Shown: piece after piece, positions 60,344 through 64,000 of the stretch
Position numbering within the stretch: position 1 is the first letter of the stretch
Layout of the letters: each line of letters opens with the position of its first letter
Origin: Thermohalobaculum sp039026375
GTDB taxonomy: Bacteria; Pseudomonadota; Alphaproteobacteria; Rhodobacterales; Rhodobacteraceae
DNA: 64,000 bases
Reading direction: 5' to 3'
Assembly (NCBI GenBank): GCA_039026375.1
Contig: JBCCML010000003.1
Location: 62,001-126,000, forward strand
Notes under the pieces: generated by a model
What the model saw: only the letters and a program-made list of their open reading frames with translations
Database searches by the model: none
Told to the model about the DNA's origin: nothing
Made by a program: the position numbers and the translations under genes

Positions 60344-62872
60344 CTAGAATGGAACGTCCGAGCTTGCGGCAGCAGCCGGGGTGACGTAGCTGGCCACCAC
60401 CTTCTTCTCACCTGCCTTTTCAAACAACACGGTCAGCTTGTCGCCCTCGATGCTTGATACCAGACCGTAACCGAACTTTTGGTGGAAAACCCGGTCGCCG
60501 GTTTCAAACGCGCTGATCGCCTCGGCATCGATGACCAGGCTGCGCGCCTCGCGCGGTTGGCCCAAGCCCTTTTGACCGCGGCGCTCGTTCATGCGCCGCC
60601 AGCCAGGCGAGTTGTAGGTGTTGGTGCGGGTGGCCCGCTCCTCCAGCACCGAACCCGCGGGCGTATCCACGGGACTGGCCGCGCCATAGGTCCCACCATA
60701 GAGGCCCGGTGGGGTCAGCACGTCCACGTGGTCCGGCGGTAACTCGTCGATATAGCGTGACGGCATCGAGCTTTGCCATCGACCGTAAATATGCCGGTTC
60801 GCCGCAAAACTGATGGTCAGGTGCTCCTCGGCGCGGGTCATGCCGACATAGGCCAGACGGCGTTCTTCTTCGACGCCCTTCAGGCCGTTTTCGTCCATCG
60901 AGCGTTGGCTGGGGAACAGGCCGTCCTCCCACCCCGGTAGGAACACAACCGGGAACTCCAGACCCTTGGCCGCGTGCAGCGTCATGATCGAGATCTTGGG
61001 CGTGCCGTCCTCGCTCTCGTTGTCCATGACCAAGGAGACGTGCTCCAGAAAGCCTTGCAGGTTCTCGAAGTCTTCCAGCGCCTGGACCAGTTCTTTGAGG
61101 TTTTCCAACCGGCCCTGTGCGTCGGGCGATTTATCGGCTTGCCACATTCCGGTGTAGCCGGTCCCATCCAACAATTGCTGAGCAAGCTCAACATGAAAGC
61201 GCTTTAGTTCTGCCAGCTCTTTCTCTGCATCGTTCAATCGCTCGTTCAGCTCCAGCCGTTGCTGATCAAACTCGATGCCTTTTGGTATCGACCGGAGGTC
61301 ATCCTTGATCTGAGCGATCTCTTGATCCAACTCACGTTTCCTAGCTTCGACACGCCGAATTGAAGTACCCCAGTAGTCTAGAGTTCCAACTAGCTCGCCA
61401 AGCGCCTTGTTGGCCTTGGAAGACAGAGCGCCTTCCTCCACCGCAATTCGGCAGGCATCCAGCAGTCCGATACCATTGCCGCGCGCGATCTGGTTCAGCG
61501 TCTGCAGCGCCTTGTCGCCGATACCGCGCTTGGGCGTGTTGATGATCCGCTCCAGCGCCAGCCCGTCATCGGGCGAGACGCAGACGCGGAAATAGGCCAT
61601 GGCATCGCGGATCTCCATCCGCTCGTAGAAGCGCGGGCCGCCGATGACGCGGTAGGGCAGCCCGATGGTCAGGAAGCGGTCCTCGAAGGCGCGCATCTGG
61701 AAGGACGCGCGGACCAGGATGGCCTGATCATCCAGGCTGACCGGGTCATGGCCGCGGGTGCCGCCCTGGAAGGCCTCGACCTCCTCGGCGATCCAGCGGG
61801 CCTCCTCCTCGCCATCCCAATGGCCGATCAGGCGGACTTTCTCGCCGTCGTTGGCCTCGGTCCACAGGGTCTTGCCCAAGCGGTCAGAGTTCGCCGCAAT
61901 CACGCCTGATGCGGCGGCCAGGATGTGCGGCGTGGAGCGATAGTTCTGCTCCAGCCGGATGACAGCCGCGCCCTCGAAGTCCTTCTCAAAGCGCAGGATG
62001 TTCCCCACCTCGGCGCCCCGCCAGCCATAGATCGACTGGTCGTCATCGCCCACGCAGCAGATGTTGCGGTGTTCCCGGGCAAGCAGGCGCAGCAATAGGT
62101 ACTGCGCAACGTTGGTGTCCTGATACTCGTCGACCAGGATGTAGCGAAAGCGCGTCTGATAGTCCGCCAGCACATCCTCGTGGCGCTGCAGGATATGAAC
62201 GACGTGCAGCAGCAGGTCACCGAAATCGACCGCATTCAGTGTCTTCAGGCGGTCCTGATAGGCGCGGTATAGCTCAGCGCCACGACCATTGGCAAAGCCG
62301 CACTCGTCGGGTGGGACCTGCCCCGGCCCCAGCGCTTTATTCTTCCAGCGGTCCAGCATCGAGGCGAACATGCGCGCGGGCCAGCGTTTAATGTCGATCC
62401 CCTCGGCATCCAGCAGTTGCTTGATCAGGCGGATCTGATCGTCGGTGTCCAGAATGGTGAAGCTGGACTTCAACTCGACCAGTTCGGCATGGCGGCGCAG
62501 GATCTTCACACAGACCGAGTGGAAGGTGCCCAGCCAGGGCATCCCCTCGACCGCGCCGCCTATCAGTTGGCCGACGCGGTTCTTCATCTCCCGCGCGGCT
62601 TTGTTGGTGAAGGTGACAGCCAGGATCTGGCTGGGCCAGGCCCGGCGCTGGTGGATCAGATGCGCCAGCCGGGTAGTCAGGGCGCGTGTCTTGCCGGTGC
62701 CGGCGCCCGCCAACAGCAGAACGGGCCCATCCATGATCTCCACGGCCTGTCGTTGCGGCGCGTTCAATCCATCGAGATAGGGTGGCAGACCCATTGCCTG
62801 TTGCGACAAGGGGACGTCCCGCGGCGCATCGAAGGCCGCGAAAGCCTCGTCTTCGGAAAGCGGACCGTTCAT
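60344..62872 (-). CDS. uvrD: UvrD/PcrA-type DNA helicase with a coiled-coil insertion
   Basis: 842 residues. Superfamily 1A motifs are in order: LLLAGAGTGKTRALTTRL (Walker A), VDEYQDTN (Walker B), GDDDQSIYGWRGAEV, QNYRST, TLHAAKGLEFPVVFLPG and VGMTRAEEHL. A C-terminal domain (about 785-838, DRVFHQKFGYGLVSSIEGDK) resembles the Tudor-like RNA polymerase-binding tail. Residues about 500-557 are a highly charged helical insertion (IRRVEARKRELDQEI..NDAEKELAEL), which I do not recognise from ordinary UvrD proteins. Confidence 0.9.
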   Translation of the reverse strand: MNGPLSEDEAFAAFDAPRDVPLSQQAMGLPPYLDGLNAPQRQAVEIMDGPVLLLAGAGTGKTRALTTRLAHLIHQRRAWPSQILAVTFTNKAAREMKNRVGQLIGGAVEGMPWLGTFHSVCVKILRRHAELVELKSSFTILDTDDQIRLIKQLLDAEGIDIKRWPARMFASMLDRWKNKALGPGQVPPDECGFANGRGAELYRAYQDRLKTLNAVDFGDLLLHVVHILQRHEDVLADYQTRFRYILVDEYQDTNVAQYLLLRLLAREHRNICCVGDDDQSIYGWRGAEVGNILRFEKDFEGAAVIRLEQNYRSTPHILAAASGVIAANSDRLGKTLWTEANDGEKVRLIGHWDGEEEARWIAEEVEAFQGGTRGHDPVSLDDQAILVRASFQMRAFEDRFLTIGLPYRVIGGPRFYERMEIRDAMAYFRVCVSPDDGLALERIINTPKRGIGDKALQTLNQIARGNGIGLLDACRIAVEEGALSSKANKALGELVGTLDYWGTSIRRVEARKRELDQEIAQIKDDLRSIPKGIEFDQQRLELNERLNDAEKELAELKRFHVELAQQLLDGTGYTGMWQADKSPDAQGRLENLKELVQALEDFENLQGFLEHVSLVMDNESEDGTPKISIMTLHAAKGLEFPVVFLPGWEDGLFPSQRSMDENGLKGVEEERRLAYVGMTRAEEHLTISFAANRHIYGRWQSSMPSRYIDELPPDHVDVLTPPGLYGGTYGAASPVDTPAGSVLEERATRTNTYNSPGWRRMNERRGQKGLGQPREARSLVIDAEAISAFETGDRVFHQKFGYGLVSSIEGDKLTVLFEKAGEKKVVASYVTPAAAASSDVPF

Positions 62873-62989
62873 AAACTGGAAGTTAACCCGACCTTGCCGC
62901 GATGAAAAGGGGTGTTCTTGGAATGTTCAGAAGCCGTCCACAGCTTTTTTGACGCGCTGAACAAACGTCACGCACCACCCTGTTGGAAC

Positions 62990-63018
62990 AAAAAAACCCG
63001 GGCCATTGGGCCCGGGCC
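62990..63018 (-). terminator. Rho-independent terminator of the ammonium transporter gene
   Basis: Read on the minus strand, CCCGGGCC (from 63016) pairs with GGCCCGGG (to 62997) around a 4-base loop and is followed by seven T (62990-62996). It lies 43 bases past the amt stop codon. Confidence 0.9.
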
Positions 63019-63024
63019 AAAGGT

Positions 63025-63044
63025 CGGGGGCCGCGCGGCCCCCG
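63025..63044. repeat. 20-bp perfect GC palindrome before the amt terminator
   Basis: CGGGGGCCGCGCGGCCCCCG at 63025-63044 is fully self-complementary and sits between the amt stop codon and the terminator hairpin. It may form a second hairpin that protects or helps end the transcript. Confidence 0.7.
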
Positions 63045-63060
63045 CTGGGGATCGTAAAGA

Positions 63061-64000
63061 TCAGATGGTCTGGCTGCCCTTGCCGAAGTCCGGATAGGCT
63101 TCCATGCCAAGTTCGGTGGTGTCCAAGCCCGCCAGTTCGGCTTCTTCGCTGACGCGGATGCCCATGGCGCCCTTCAGGACAACCCACAGGATCAGCGAGA
63201 CCACGAACACGAAGATACCGACCACTGCGAGCGAGAAGAACTGGACCCACAGCTGTTCGATGAACGTAAAGGGGGTTTCGTCCTCGTGGCTGGCGCGGGT
63301 GTGGATGGCGACGGCCAGGGTGCCCCAGATACCCGCGAACAGGTGGACTGGAATGGCCCCGACCACATCGTCGATCTTGAACTTGTCCAAGAGCGGCACG
63401 CCGAAGACCACGATCACACCGCCAACGCCGCCGATCAGGATGGCTGCGCCAATGCCCGAGGCCAGCGGTTCTGCCGTGATAGAGACCAGGCCGGCCAGGG
63501 CGCCGTTCAGCACCATGGTCAGGTCGACCTTGCCGTAGATGATCTGCGTGACGATCAGCGCCGCCAGCGCGCCGCCGGCCGCGGCCGCATTGGTGTTGGC
63601 GAAGATCCGGCTGATGTCAGCCACGTGCCCGGCCGAGTTCATGTAAAGCTGCGAGCCGCCGTTAAAGCCGAACCAGCCCAGCCACAGGATGAACGTTCCC
63701 AGCGTCGCCAGGGCCAGGTTCGAGCCCAGCATCGGCTGCACTTTGCCGTCCTTGTACTTGCCGATACGGGCACCAAGGATGATGGCACCGGCCAAAGCCG
63801 CCCAGCCACCGACCGAGTGCACGACCGTCGAACCGGCGAAGTCCTGGAAGCCCATGCCGTCTAGCCAGCCACCACCCCACTTCCAGGAAGCCTGGATCGG
63901 GTAGATGATGCCCGTCAGGATGGCTGTGAAGATCAGGAACGGCCACAGCTTGATACGCTCGGCCAGCGCGCCCGACACGATCGACGCGGTCGCGGCACAG
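63061..64000 (-). CDS. amt: Ammonium transporter, C-terminal part
   Basis: The last 313 residues or so of an Amt protein; the frame runs off the window end without its start. Conserved parts include SIVSGALAERIKLWPFL, TVVHSVGGWAALAGAIILG (with one pore histidine), LGWFGFNGGS and GAIPVHLFAGIWGTLAVA (with the second pore histidine). It imports ammonia/ammonium and is usually gated by GlnK, which is uridylylated by GlnD (encoded at 36069). The cytosolic tail ends GLDTTELGMEAYPDFGKGSQTI. Confidence 0.95.
   Translation of the reverse strand, partial: CAATASIVSGALAERIKLWPFLIFTAILTGIIYPIQASWKWGGGWLDGMGFQDFAGSTVVHSVGGWAALAGAIILGARIGKYKDGKVQPMLGSNLALATLGTFILWLGWFGFNGGSQLYMNSAGHVADISRIFANTNAAAAGGALAALIVTQIIYGKVDLTMVLNGALAGLVSITAEPLASGIGAAILIGGVGGVIVVFGVPLLDKFKIDDVVGAIPVHLFAGIWGTLAVAIHTRASHEDETPFTFIEQLWVQFFSLAVVGIFVFVVSLILWVVLKGAMGIRVSEEAELAGLDTTELGMEAYPDFGKGSQTI

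Overview
The window is high-GC chromosomal DNA. Gene content and order point to a marine Rhodobacteraceae (Roseobacter-type alphaproteobacterium): a phoR-pstSCAB-phoU-phoB block, hemC/hemD/mitofilin-like/HemY divergent from tsaD, YciI plus EVE genes, a short HisG with HisZ, and YceI followed by cytochrome b561. This placement is inferred from gene families; no database search was possible. Almost all of the sequence is ordinary coding DNA. No IS element, integrase, rRNA or CRISPR array was seen.

Layout. 1-1156: two permease genes of a nucleoside/simple-sugar ABC importer (first one cut by the window edge). 1351-3649: 3-hydroxybutyryl-CoA dehydrogenase, a YceI lipocalin-like protein and cytochrome b561. 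3623-12203 (minus): phosphate regulon, in transcription order phoR, pstS, pstC, pstA, pstB, phoU, phoB, ending in a secreted chorismate mutase that overlaps phoB. 12319-13633: DUF1178 protein and a methyltransferase. 13789-16661: a small accessory island with an unrecognised winged-helix-like gene, a four-unit 128-bp tandem repeat, two GC hairpins, a broken second copy of the tail of the winged-helix-like gene, and a low-GC two-gene unit (HipA-like kinase plus DUF3037). 16701-19178: large MscS-type channel. 19380-25425: six co-directional genes, mostly translationally coupled, for an unidentified glycan (four glycosyltransferases, a histidine phosphatase, a methyltransferase).

25426-26271: gene-poor DNA next to tRNA-Thr, with 11-bp direct repeats. 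26345-35997: haem-synthesis genes, tsaD, YciI, EVE, RidA, RsmI and a lipoprotein PBP activator. 36069-41650: glnD, murJ and a patatin-like lipoprotein. 41647-44989: hisG-hisZ-hisS. 45051-46765: an Asp/Glu racemase-like protein and an aldo/keto reductase.

46844-55394: surface polysaccharide region. capE-capF-capG should make UDP-N-acetyl-L-fucosamine. They are followed by a Wzc-type tyrosine autokinase, a CueR copper sensor, and a putative type-I-secreted clan GH-A glycoside hydrolase with three C-terminal repeats. 55401-64000: a CAT-anticodon tRNA, an acetolactate-synthase-like enzyme with an aldehyde dehydrogenase, TrkH, UvrD with an unusual coiled-coil insertion, and an ammonium transporter cut by the window end.

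The best candidates for something undescribed are the HipA-like/DUF3037 island at 14.3-16.7 kb, the secreted hydrolase beside the FucNAc/Wzc genes at 46.8-55.4 kb, and the 19.4-25.4 kb glycan operon.
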